Part shown: positions 7,235 to 14,776 of the stretch, piece after piece
Layout: each line of letters starts with the position of its first letter
Numbering within the stretch: the first letter of the stretch is position 1
Source of the DNA: an uncultured Clostridia bacterium
Lineage (GTDB): Bacteria; Bacillota; Clostridia; Oscillospirales; Ruminococcaceae
Assembly: GCA_947629275.1 (NCBI GenBank)
Contig: CANRDG010000014.1
Coordinates: 1-22,624, forward strand
Length of the DNA: 22,624 bases
Direction: 5' to 3'
Position numbers and translations under genes: made by a program
Notes under the pieces: generated by a model
Database searches by the model: none
What the model was told of the DNA's origin: nothing
Seen by the model: only the letters and a program-made list of their open reading frames with translations

Positions 7235-8995
7235 ATGGAAAATAAAGAGAATATAGAAAAAGTGTTGAACACTGAGAACAACAAAAACAACAGCGAAAAT
7301 AATAATAACACCGAGACCAAAAAGGTAGTTACCATCGAGATGCCTCAGCAAAAAGGCATTAAAATGGTAGAAGGCATGGTGGTAGGCGTTGACGTTGTGA
7401 GCGAAGAACGCGACAAAAAGACCATAAATTTGCAGCTTGACCCGAAAAAGGTGAAGAAAGCAAAAAATATGCAGATGCGCGAGGAAAAGAAGCGCTCACG
7501 CAAGCAGGCTGTTAAAAAGATAGGCAAGAAGTTTAGCGACCGCATACGCGAGGGCGTTAAGGACGAAGCGCCGAAAACTACCGACAAGGACATGGATATA
7601 AGAGCCTGCCGCCTTGAAATGAACTTTATAAACGTTATCGCAATGATACTGGTGTTTGCTGTGCTTGCGGTGATGCTGATAGTTATAAAGAGGGAGGACG
7701 GCAGAAGCAAGTTTGAAAACAGAGAGCTTGCGCAGTTTCCCGAAATGTCGGTGTCGCAGTGGCTGGGCGGGGAATTTACCGACGGCGTTACAAAGTGGTA
7801 TACGGATACCATACCATACCGCGACGATATGCTGTCGTTTTCATCACGGCTGACAAAGCTGTTCGGACTGCATATAGGTAATTCCGAGGACAAGGTGATC
7901 CTTGACGGCAACAGAGGAGATATTGAAAAGCAGACTCTAAGCGGCACGGTCACTACGCCGAAAGTGGAGATATTCACAGGCACGCCGCCTACGGGAACAA
8001 CGACTGACGGCGCAGATGTTACCACGCCTTCGGGTACGGTGAGCACGCCGCAGCAGACCACTTTGCCGGTAAATAACGATAATACTACACTTTCAAACGG
8101 TATAATGATAGTCGGCAGCGGAAAGAGCGTAAGGGCGCTTGAATGTTACGGCGGCAGCTTCTCTTACGGAAAGTCGTATGCAGAGTTTGTGAACAAGTAT
8201 AAAAAAGAACTGGGGCAGTATGTCAATGTTTACAGTATGAACATACCAACTGCGTTCGCGTACTATTGCCCCGATAAGTACAAGGACGATTACGGCGATA
8301 CGCTTGACAATATAAACAACATAAGAAGTTACCTTGACGGCGTTGCGGACGTTGACGTGTACTCGGTGCTGAAAAAGCATACTGACGAATATATCTATTC
8401 GCGTACCGACCACCACTGGCAGCCGCTCGGCGCTTACTATGCGGCGCAGGAATTTGCAAAGGTATCACAAGTGCCGTTCGATGAGCTTTCAACGTATGAA
8501 AAAGTGGTCGAGGACGACTTTGTAGGCACGCTGTACGGCTTCAGCGGTCATAACAGCGAACTTGCCGACAACCCCGATACATTTACCTATTATAAACCGC
8601 ACAACAATAACGACCTCGAGGTGTATTACTATTCGCCCGACTTTACGGATAAGAGTGTAAGGAGCACGCTGTTTTTCAAGGCGTATGAAAAGATAAATCT
8701 GTACAGTACATTTTTGGGTACAGATCAGCAGATAGCCGAGATAAAAACGCAGTGCGACAACGGCAGAACGCTGGTTATATTCAAAGACAGCTTCGGCAAT
8801 GCGCTTGTGCCGTTCCTGACGGGTTCGTACAGCAAGATATACGTGGTTGACCTGAGATACTTTACGCCCAACGCTATTGAATTTTGCCAAAACGTTGGCG
8901 CGACTGACGTGCTGTTTGCGACGTGTATGTTCACCTGCACCAGCGACAAGGCGAATTATATCGAGAACCTGAGAGTGCAGAATAAAACGAAATGA
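7235..8995 (+). CDS. DHHW (AlgJ/AlgX-like) membrane-anchored partner protein
   Basis: DHHW proteins regularly accompany MBOAT acyltransferases and are thought to act on the outer face, like AlgJ/AlgX or DltD, in acyl transfer to the polymer. This 586-residue protein has an Asn/Lys-rich cytoplasmic region (1-130) and one membrane segment (131-151). A typical FENRELAQFPEM opening of the outer domain follows at 160-171. A Thr/Pro/Gly-rich linker spans roughly 235-285. The catalytic-type domain carries the DHHW motif at 392-395 and a DSFGN motif at 518-522, the likely Asp/His and Ser elements of an SGNH-like site. ATG 7235 has AAAGGA upstream at a suitable distance. It lies 45 bases after the MBOAT gene. 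The 130-residue cytoplasmic tail is long for a simple anchor and is basic between 70 and 105. Confidence 0.92.
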   Translation: MENKENIEKVLNTENNKNNSENNNNTETKKVVTIEMPQQKGIKMVEGMVVGVDVVSEERDKKTINLQLDPKKVKKAKNMQMREEKKRSRKQAVKKIGKKFSDRIREGVKDEAPKTTDKDMDIRACRLEMNFINVIAMILVFAVLAVMLIVIKREDGRSKFENRELAQFPEMSVSQWLGGEFTDGVTKWYTDTIPYRDDMLSFSSRLTKLFGLHIGNSEDKVILDGNRGDIEKQTLSGTVTTPKVEIFTGTPPTGTTTDGADVTTPSGTVSTPQQTTLPVNNDNTTLSNGIMIVGSGKSVRALECYGGSFSYGKSYAEFVNKYKKELGQYVNVYSMNIPTAFAYYCPDKYKDDYGDTLDNINNIRSYLDGVADVDVYSVLKKHTDEYIYSRTDHHWQPLGAYYAAQEFAKVSQVPFDELSTYEKVVEDDFVGTLYGFSGHNSELADNPDTFTYYKPHNNNDLEVYYYSPDFTDKSVRSTLFFKAYEKINLYSTFLGTDQQIAEIKTQCDNGRTLVIFKDSFGNALVPFLTGSYSKIYVVDLRYFTPNAIEFCQNVGATDVLFATCMFTCTSDKANYIENLRVQNKTK

Positions 8996-9000
8996 TGATG

Positions 9001-9043
9001 TTGTGTCTTTCGCCAAATGCTGAAAACGCGGCGGAAGACACAA
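9001..9043 (+). other. long intra-operon hairpin before the fkbH-like gene
   Basis: TTGTGTCTTTCGCC (9001-9014) and GGCGGAAGACACAA (9030-9043) can form a 14-base-pair stem, 13 Watson-Crick pairs and one G-U, with a 15-base loop. It starts 6 bases after the DHHW gene stop and ends about 30 bases before the next start. No T-run follows, so it is not an ordinary terminator; it may protect or process the mRNA or set a ratio between the operon halves. Confidence 0.75.
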
Positions 9044-9075
9044 TTAGTATCATAAAAGGGAGAAGATGAGATAAC

Positions 9076-10854
9076 GTGAAAGAACTGCAATACCCGTTTG
9101 ACGGCGCGTATCTGATGAAGAAAAAGCGCAGTATAAAAAAAGCTTTGCTCTCTGACGGCAGCGAGCGCATAGAAAAGAAAATAGCGATATTAGGCGGCTC
9201 TACCACAGGCGATATTGCCGATATGCTGGAAATTTTTCTTCTCGACAGCGGTATACAGCCGCAGATCTGGCAGTCGGAATACAACGCATACTGGCAGGAC
9301 GCGTTGTTTGGAAACGAGCAGCTTGACGAGTTTGCACCCGACATAATTTTTATACATACTTCAAACAGAAACATCACCGAAAAGCTTACGCCCGACATGA
9401 CGAAAGAGCAGGCTGACGAGGCACTGGAGCGGCAGGCGCAGCATTTTACCATGATGTGGGAAAAGCTTAGGGAGCGCTTCGGATGCGTTATCATTCAAAA
9501 TAACTTTGAACCGCCGCTTTACAGGCTTTTAGGCAACCGTGATGCTTACGACCACAGGGGCATGACGAACTTTATAACGCGGCTGAATCAGCGTTTTTAT
9601 GAGTACGCAGCAGCGCACGACGACTTTTACATAAACGATATAAACTACCTTGCGGCAAGCTATGGGCTGGAGAAATGGTCTGCGCCGCTTTACTGGTATA
9701 TGTACAAATACGCGCTCTGTACCGAGGCGATACCGACGCTTTCGTTCAGCGTGGCAAGCATTATAAAAGCGATACTTGGCAAGAACAAAAAGGCTCTGGC
9801 TCTCGACCTTGATAACACACTGTGGGGCGGAGTTGTCGGTGACGACGGCGTTGAGGGCATAGCGGTCGGAGAGGAAACACCCGTTGCGCAGGGCTACAGA
9901 GAGTTTCAGACATACTTAAAGCAGCTTAAAAGCATGGGCGTTATGCTTACAGTCTCTTCAAAAAATGACGAAGAAAACGCTGTTGCAGGGCTTGAGCACC
10001 CCGACGGAGTTTTGCGCCCCGATGATTTTGTGTGCATAAAAGCAAACTGGGATCCTAAGGACATGAACGTTGCACAGATAGCGAAAGAGCTGAATATTCT
10101 GCTCGAGAGCATAGTTTTTGTTGACGATAACCCTGCCGAAAGGGAGATAGTTTCAAAGCAGCTCGGGGTTTGCGCTCCCGAGATAGGCAGCGTTGAGGAC
10201 TATATAAGAGTTATAGACCGCAGCGGATTTTTCGAGGTAACGCAGCTTTCTAAAGATGATCTGCAAAGAAACGAGATGTATATAGCAAACGCTAAAAGGG
10301 CGCAGCAGCAGGCAAGCTTTGAAAATTACGGAGATTATCTGAAAAGCCTTGAAATGACGGCATATATAGGCGATTTTCAGCCGGTTTACCTGCAAAGGAT
10401 AACGCAGCTTACAAACAAGAGCAACCAGTTCAACGTTACCACAAAACGCTACACGCAGGCGCAGATGCAGGAAGTTTTTGAGAGTGAAAATTACATCAGG
10501 CTGTTTGGCAGGCTGACGGATAAATTCGGCGACAACGGCGTGGTTTCGGTAGTTATAGGCGAGAAGAAGGGTAGGGAGCTTCATATAGACTTGTGGCTGA
10601 TGAGCTGCCGCGTATTAAAGCGCGATATGGAGCTTGCGATGCTTGATGTTCTTGTGGAAAAATGCCGCGAGCAGGGAATAGACAAGATAATAGGCTATTA
10701 TTACCCGACGGCGAAAAACAAAATGGTAAAGGAACTGTACGGCTCTTTCGGGTTTGAGAAAATTTCGGAGGACGAAAGCGGCAACACCGTTTGGGAGATG
10801 AATGTATCTGCGTATGAAAACAAGTGCGGATACATAGAAATACAGGAAATATAA
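9076..10854 (+). CDS. FkbH-like HAD-IIIC protein, predicted glyceryl-ACP synthase
   Basis: FkbH-type enzymes take the glyceryl group of 1,3-bisphosphoglycerate, remove phosphate and load the group onto the thiol of an acyl carrier protein, as in methoxymalonyl-ACP and tetronate biosynthesis. The 592-residue protein has the family order: an SGNH-like N-terminal part (about 30-190, with ILGGSTTGD), the HAD phosphatase core with DLDNT (D244 and D246) and VDDNPAE (D350, D351), and a GNAT-like C-terminal domain (about 430-575). The start is GTG 9076, giving MKELQYPFDG, a familiar opening; the preceding AAAAGGGAG is somewhat far upstream. An ACP gene follows 15 bases after the stop, exactly the partner needed. 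The substrate here is inferred from the family; other small phosphorylated hydroxyacids are possible. Confidence 0.9.
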   Translation: MKELQYPFDGAYLMKKKRSIKKALLSDGSERIEKKIAILGGSTTGDIADMLEIFLLDSGIQPQIWQSEYNAYWQDALFGNEQLDEFAPDIIFIHTSNRNITEKLTPDMTKEQADEALERQAQHFTMMWEKLRERFGCVIIQNNFEPPLYRLLGNRDAYDHRGMTNFITRLNQRFYEYAAAHDDFYINDINYLAASYGLEKWSAPLYWYMYKYALCTEAIPTLSFSVASIIKAILGKNKKALALDLDNTLWGGVVGDDGVEGIAVGEETPVAQGYREFQTYLKQLKSMGVMLTVSSKNDEENAVAGLEHPDGVLRPDDFVCIKANWDPKDMNVAQIAKELNILLESIVFVDDNPAEREIVSKQLGVCAPEIGSVEDYIRVIDRSGFFEVTQLSKDDLQRNEMYIANAKRAQQQASFENYGDYLKSLEMTAYIGDFQPVYLQRITQLTNKSNQFNVTTKRYTQAQMQEVFESENYIRLFGRLTDKFGDNGVVSVVIGEKKGRELHIDLWLMSCRVLKRDMELAMLDVLVEKCREQGIDKIIGYYYPTAKNKMVKELYGSFGFEKISEDESGNTVWEMNVSAYENKCGYIEIQEI

Positions 10855-10869
10855 AAGGAGAGGTACATA

Positions 10870-11115
10870 ATGCTTGACGAAAAGGAAATCTACGAGAGGC
10901 TCAACAAGGTGTTCAGAGATGTGTTTGACGATGAGGAGATTACGGTAAAACCCGAGACGGTCGCGGACGACATTGAGGACTGGGACAGCATGATGCACAT
11001 AACGCTGGTGGGCGCGGTTGAGGACGAATTTGGCGTGCGCTTTAAGATGGGCGAGGTATCTACGATGAAGAATGTTGGCGAAATGGCAGAAATAATCGCC
11101 TCAAGGGCAAAGTGA
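10870..11115 (+). CDS. acyl carrier protein, dedicated partner of the FkbH-like enzyme
   Basis: This is an 81-residue acidic protein of normal ACP size. The phosphopantetheine attachment site is S40 in EDWDSMMHITLVGAVEDEFG; the motif reads DSM where most ACPs have DSL. Helix II after the serine and the acidic surface fit. An AAAGGAG-type ribosome site lies in the short gap after the FkbH-like gene. Position as last gene of the MBOAT/DHHW/FkbH operon gives it the role played by DltC in the Dlt system: a soluble carrier presenting an activated small acyl group to the membrane acyltransferase. No phosphopantetheinyl transferase is encoded nearby, so the housekeeping enzyme would have to modify it. 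Confidence 0.93.
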   Translation: MLDEKEIYERLNKVFRDVFDDEEITVKPETVADDIEDWDSMMHITLVGAVEDEFGVRFKMGEVSTMKNVGEMAEIIASRAK

Positions 11116-11140
11116 TTTTTGTAAATTGCATAAAAATTAA

Positions 11141-11163
11141 AAAAGCTCTTGACAAAAGCTTTT
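11141..11163 (+). repeat. inverted repeat over the T-box promoter
   Basis: AAAAGCT (11141-11147) is mirrored by AGCTTTT (11157-11163) around a 9-base loop that contains the -35 element. It could be a weak terminator for the ACP operon or an operator on the downstream promoter; the sequence alone does not decide. Confidence 0.4.
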
Positions 11164-11177
11164 GAATGTGTTAAACT
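11149..11177 (+). promoter_or_regulatory. sigma-A promoter of the T-box transcript
   Basis: A consensus TTGACA (11149-11154) is followed after 17 bases by TAAACT (11172-11177). Transcription would start near 11184, a little before stem I of the T-box leader. Confidence 0.75.
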
Positions 11178-11195
11178 CAATATACTGTTTATAAA

Positions 11196-11445
11196 GGCTG
11201 TGACGGAGAGCGTCAGAGAATGTAGCTTTCAGAAAGTCGGCGGAAGATGCGAGCCGACAGCGAGGGTCTCTGTACAACTCACTCCCGAGCTGATAATGCG
11301 AAAGCCAAATGGCAAGTAGTGTTGTCCGTAAAGTGCGACGTAAAAGCAAAGGGCTTGTTGGAGCCTGAAGTGGCGTGCGAACGCAATTTGAGTGGTACCG
11401 CGGAAAGATATTCCGCCTCAAAGAACTATCTTTGGGGCGGTTTTT
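11196..11445 (+). ncRNA. T-box riboswitch, probable tRNA-Leu (CUC specifier)
   Basis: The leader holds all main T-box parts. Stem I has the AGAAAG element (11231-11236) and an apical hairpin GUCGGC/GCCGAC with a GGAAGAUGCGA-type loop. The T-box core AATTTGAGTGGTACCGCGG lies at 11385-11403. The antiterminator pairs TTTGAG (11387-11392) with CTCAAA (11417-11422), and GCGGAA with TTCCGC. The competing terminator pairs CCGCCTCAAAG (11413-11423) with CTTTGGGGCGG (11430-11440), followed by TTTTT. If GGAG (11205-11208) pairs with CUCC (11282-11285) and CAGAGA (11214-11219) with UCUCUG (11267-11272), the specifier loop strand is UACAACUCA, and CUC at 11278-11280 sits in the codon position after AA and before a purine. 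UGGU at 11393-11396 would pair with an ACCA tRNA end, as tRNA-Leu has. The class is certain; the amino acid is moderately supported. Confidence 0.93.
11413..11445 (+). terminator. T-box regulated intrinsic terminator
   Basis: An 11-base-pair stem (11413-11423 with 11430-11440, one G-U pair) around the loop AACTAT is followed by five T. Its 5' arm overlaps the antiterminator, so uncharged tRNA binding would prevent it from forming. Confidence 0.92.
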
Positions 11446-11505
11446 GTTTGTTATCACAGTCTTGAAATTCGCAGAAATATATTGTAAAGAGAAAGGAAAA
11501 TCACT

Positions 11506-14028
11506 ATGAAACTTAGCTTTTCAACACTCGCGTGTCCTGACTATTCGTGGTCGGACATATATTCAATGGCTCATGACCTCGGCTTTGACGGCATTGAGAT
11601 AAGAGGCTTGGGCGACGACATTTTCTCGGTAAAGGCAAAACCTTTCACCGAAGAGCAGCTGCCGAAAACGGTGGAGAAACTGCGCTCTCTTGGGCTTGAA
11701 ATATCCTGTCTTTCTTCGGGCGCGTGCTTAAAATTTGAAGACAAGCTCGACGAGGCTATTGACGAGATAACACAGTATGCCATACTTGCCGACAAGCTCG
11801 GCGTATCTTACATAAGGATACTTGCGGACTTAGAGCCTGAGCCGAACGGCGATGTTGACGATGAAAAGATGATCGCAGCTCTTAAAAAGATAGTTCCCAT
11901 TGCGGAAAAGTATGAAGTTACCATGCTTGTTGAGACAAACGGCGTGTACTCTGACAGCGCAAGGCTGAAAAAGGTGCTAGATGCTGTAGACAACCGCTGG
12001 ATAGCAGCGCTGTGGGATATGCACCACCCCTACAGATACGCAGGCGAATCGCCCGAAACAACGGTTGCAAACCTTCGCGATTATATAAAGTATGTTCACG
12101 TTAAAGACAGCATAATGCAGAACGGCAAGCCCGAATACAAGCTGATGGGCGAGGGCGATATGCCTCTTGACGATATGTTCAAGGCGCTTTTGAGCATTGA
12201 CTACACGGGTTATGTTTCACTTGAATGGGTAAAGAGATGGGCTAAAAACCTCTACAGTGCAGGCGTAGTGTTCCCGCAGTTTGAAAACTACATGAAAGCC
12301 TACAAGGGCAAGCATACCGAGACCCTATGCGACAATAACAGAGGCACAGGCAAGTACATCTGGCCGAAAGAAAAGCTTATTGACTGCCTTTTCCCCGATG
12401 TTCTTGACAGGGTGTGCGAGGAGTTTCCCGAGCAGTATGCTTTCAGATATACGGAGCTTGACTACACAAGGACTTATCCGCAGTTCAGAGATGATGTTGA
12501 CACGTTTGCGCGCTCTCTGATAGCTTTGGGCGTAAAGAAGGGCGACCACGTTGCTATATGGGCTACGAACGTTCCGCAGTGGTATATAACTTTTTGGGCA
12601 ACGACCAAGATAGGCGCGGTGCTGGTTACTGTAAATACCGCATACAAAATTCACGAGGCTGAATATCTGCTGAGGCAGTCTGATACGCACACGCTCGTTA
12701 TGATAGACGGTTTCAAGGATTCAAACTATGTTGAGATAATAAAAGAGATATGCCCCGAACTTGCGACCTGTGAGCCGGGCAAACTGGAATCCAAGAGACT
12801 TCCCGTGCTGAAAAACGTTATTACCTGTGATTCAAAACAGCCCGGCTGCTTTACATGGGAAGAAGCTATTGCGCTTGCAGAAACAGTGCCTTACAGCGAA
12901 GTTGAAGTTATGCGCCGCAAGATAAACAAGCACGACGTCTGCAATATGCAGTACACTTCGGGCACAACGGGCTTCCCGAAAGGCGTTATGCTGACACATT
13001 ACAACGTTGTAAACAACGGCAAGGCTATCGGCGACTGCATGGATCTTTCCACAGCTGACAGAATGATGATACAGGTGCCTATGTTCCACTGTTTCGGTAT
13101 GGTGCTGGCTATGACTGCCTCGGTTACGCACGCGGTAACGATGTCGCCTATAACGGCGTTCTCTCCGCGCAAGGGACTTGACTGCATAAACAAAGAGAAG
13201 ATAACCTGCTTCCACGGCGTGCCGACTATGTTTATAGCTATGCTCGGTCACGAAAACTTCCCCAAGACGGATTTTTCATACATGAGAACGGGTATAATGG
13301 CAGGTTCGCCCTGCCCGATAAAGGCTATGCAGGACGTTATAGAAAAGATGAACATGAAAGAGATATGCATAACCTACGGTCAGACGGAGGCATCGCCTGC
13401 TACCACTATGTCTAAGACCACCGACTCTATAGAAACAAGAGTAAACACCGTTGGCGGTCCGATATTCGGCGTTGAGTGCAAGATAGTCGATCCCGAGACG
13501 AACGAGGAGCTTCCCGACAATGTTGACGGCGAGTTCTGTGCGAGGGGCTACAACATAATGAAGGGCTATTACAAAATGGAGGCGGCGACAGAAGCGGCTA
13601 TCGACAAGGACGGCTGGCTGCACACGGGCGACCTTGCAAGACGTCTGCCTGACGGAAACTTCAAGATAACAGGACGCATAAAAGATATGATAATCCGCGG
13701 CGGCGAGAACATTTACCCCAAGGAGATAGAGGACTTTATATACACCCACCCCAAGGTGCAGGACGTTCAGGTAATAGGCGTTCCCGACAAGGCTTACGGC
13801 GAGGAGATAATGGCGTGCATAATCTTAAAGCCGGGCGAACAGGCTACCGAGGAGGAAATGAAAGAGTATGTTATGTCGCACATGGCAAAGCACAAAGTAC
13901 CGAGATACGTTGACTTTGTAAGCGAGTTTCCCATGAATGCGGCAGGCAAGATACTCAAGTACAAGATGCGTGAGGCGGCAGTTGAAAAGCTGGGTCTTCA
14001 GTCGGCAAACAGCGTAGAGACCGCGTAA
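11506..14028 (+). CDS. fusion of a TIM-barrel sugar isomerase-like domain and an acyl-CoA synthetase
   Basis: This is an 840-residue two-part protein. Residues 1-270 form an AP-endonuclease-2/xylose-isomerase-like TIM barrel with metal-ligand-type residues E143 (VETNG), D171 and H173/H174 (WDMHHP), H198 (YVHVKD) and E240 (SLEW). Residues 290-835 form an ANL-superfamily acyl-CoA synthetase resembling the ACSF2/YngI type. Its ATP motif is YTSGTTGFPKG (483-493), with YGQTE, a TGD motif, the hinge GRIKD (723-727) and catalytic K815 in AAGKILKYKM. It would activate a carboxylic acid with ATP and join it to CoA. ATG 11506 has an AGAAAGGAAA ribosome site. Control by a T-box, probably for leucine, points to an acid linked to amino acid supply, such as isovalerate; this is inference. 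What the barrel does for the synthetase is not clear. Confidence 0.93.
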   Translation: MKLSFSTLACPDYSWSDIYSMAHDLGFDGIEIRGLGDDIFSVKAKPFTEEQLPKTVEKLRSLGLEISCLSSGACLKFEDKLDEAIDEITQYAILADKLGVSYIRILADLEPEPNGDVDDEKMIAALKKIVPIAEKYEVTMLVETNGVYSDSARLKKVLDAVDNRWIAALWDMHHPYRYAGESPETTVANLRDYIKYVHVKDSIMQNGKPEYKLMGEGDMPLDDMFKALLSIDYTGYVSLEWVKRWAKNLYSAGVVFPQFENYMKAYKGKHTETLCDNNRGTGKYIWPKEKLIDCLFPDVLDRVCEEFPEQYAFRYTELDYTRTYPQFRDDVDTFARSLIALGVKKGDHVAIWATNVPQWYITFWATTKIGAVLVTVNTAYKIHEAEYLLRQSDTHTLVMIDGFKDSNYVEIIKEICPELATCEPGKLESKRLPVLKNVITCDSKQPGCFTWEEAIALAETVPYSEVEVMRRKINKHDVCNMQYTSGTTGFPKGVMLTHYNVVNNGKAIGDCMDLSTADRMMIQVPMFHCFGMVLAMTASVTHAVTMSPITAFSPRKGLDCINKEKITCFHGVPTMFIAMLGHENFPKTDFSYMRTGIMAGSPCPIKAMQDVIEKMNMKEICITYGQTEASPATTMSKTTDSIETRVNTVGGPIFGVECKIVDPETNEELPDNVDGEFCARGYNIMKGYYKMEAATEAAIDKDGWLHTGDLARRLPDGNFKITGRIKDMIIRGGENIYPKEIEDFIYTHPKVQDVQVIGVPDKAYGEEIMACIILKPGEQATEEEMKEYVMSHMAKHKVPRYVDFVSEFPMNAAGKILKYKMREAAVEKLGLQSANSVETA

Positions 14029-14042
14029 TTACAGGAAAAATA

Positions 14043-14076
14043 AAAGTGCAGTATCCAAGGTACTGCACTTTGTTTA
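14043..14076. terminator. bidirectional hairpin terminator after the fusion gene
   Basis: AAAGTGCAGTA (14043-14053) and TACTGCACTTT (14061-14071) form an 11-base-pair stem with a 7-base loop. A-rich and T-rich flanks let it serve both the rightward fusion gene and the leftward gene ending at 14084. Confidence 0.85.
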
Positions 14077-14083
14077 TGTATTG

Positions 14084-14776
14084 TTAGTTCCAGAAGCCAT
14101 TGTCGGGGCGGTGTGATGGATCCTGCGGATCGTCATCGACCTGACTGCTGTCGTCAGAACCGCTGTCATCGGGTTGACTGTAGTCAGGTTCGCTGCTGTC
14201 ATCAGGCTGGCTGTAATCAGATCCGCTGCTGTCGTCAGGCTGACTGTAGTCAGGAATACTGCTGTCATCGTCCGAAGTTACTTTCGGAGTAGTTCTTTTA
14301 GGAGTGGTCGTCACCTTTGGCGTAGTGGTGCGCTTAGGCGTTGTAGTCACGCGCCAAGGTGTGGTCGTTCTGCGCTTTGTCGTTGTGGTGTCGTCATCAT
14401 CGTCGTCATCGTCTTCGTCAGGCGTGGTGTAGTCGTTATCGTCGGTAATGTCATTGTCATCTTCCGTAGGGGAAGTTCTCTCAGGTGTGGTAACTTCGGG
14501 AGTGGTGCGCTCGGAAGTATTCGTTTCGCTGTCAGGCGTGGCATTGCTTTTGCTGGTGGTGGTAATGCTGTCGGAAATATCCGTGCTCGGCGGCTCGGTG
14601 GTAACGGGCGTTGTTTCGCTTTGGGTCACAACGGCGCTATCCTGCGAACTGTTTGTTATTTCGGATCTTCTTACCTTGTCGTCATCGTCCGAAAGTATAA
14701 GTATAGACAGTATGGCTATCATTACTGCGCTGACGACGCCCAGCACCGTAACTGCTATTTTATATTTATTATTCAT
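14084..14776 (-). CDS. membrane-anchored Thr/Asp/Ser-rich low-complexity protein
   Basis: This is a 230-residue protein of unknown function. It has a short basic N-terminus, one membrane segment (about 7-29) and then only low-complexity sequence: acidic, then Thr/Ser/Glu/Pro-rich, a run of Asp, Lys/Arg-Thr-Pro repeats (TTPKRTTTPKVTTTPKR) and near the end tandem units of the type DYSQPDDSSGS. There is no folded domain and no lipobox. This looks like a surface stalk or glycosylated spacer anchored by an uncleaved signal. The start is firm: AGGAG (minus strand, 14785-14789) lies 8 bases before the ATG. It has its own promoter right after the stop of the upstream gene and shares a terminator with the fusion gene. 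Confidence 0.85.
   Translation of the reverse strand: MNNKYKIAVTVLGVVSAVMIAILSILILSDDDDKVRRSEITNSSQDSAVVTQSETTPVTTEPPSTDISDSITTTSKSNATPDSETNTSERTTPEVTTPERTSPTEDDNDITDDNDYTTPDEDDDDDDDDTTTTKRRTTTPWRVTTTPKRTTTPKVTTTPKRTTPKVTSDDDSSIPDYSQPDDSSGSDYSQPDDSSEPDYSQPDDSGSDDSSQVDDDPQDPSHRPDNGFWN
14161..14256 (+). repeat. tandem repeat inside the low-complexity gene
   Basis: Three head-to-tail units of 30, 33 and 33 bases encode, on the minus strand, DYSQPDDSS-type repeats. Unit boundaries are near 14161, 14191 and 14224. Synonymous differences between units show they are not very recent copies. Confidence 0.8.

Noticed and set aside
11273..11275. UAC (Tyr) as the T-box specifier
   Set aside because: It fits the discriminator but would sit at the very start of the loop strand, before the expected S-turn bases. 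Kept as a weaker alternative.
11276..11278. AAC (Asn) as the T-box specifier
   Set aside because: It is one register off the expected codon position, and the UGGU bulge predicts an A discriminator whereas tRNA-Asn usually has G.
14161..14256. Short regular repeats that could suggest a CRISPR array
   Set aside because: Units are adjacent without unique spacers and encode a protein repeat.
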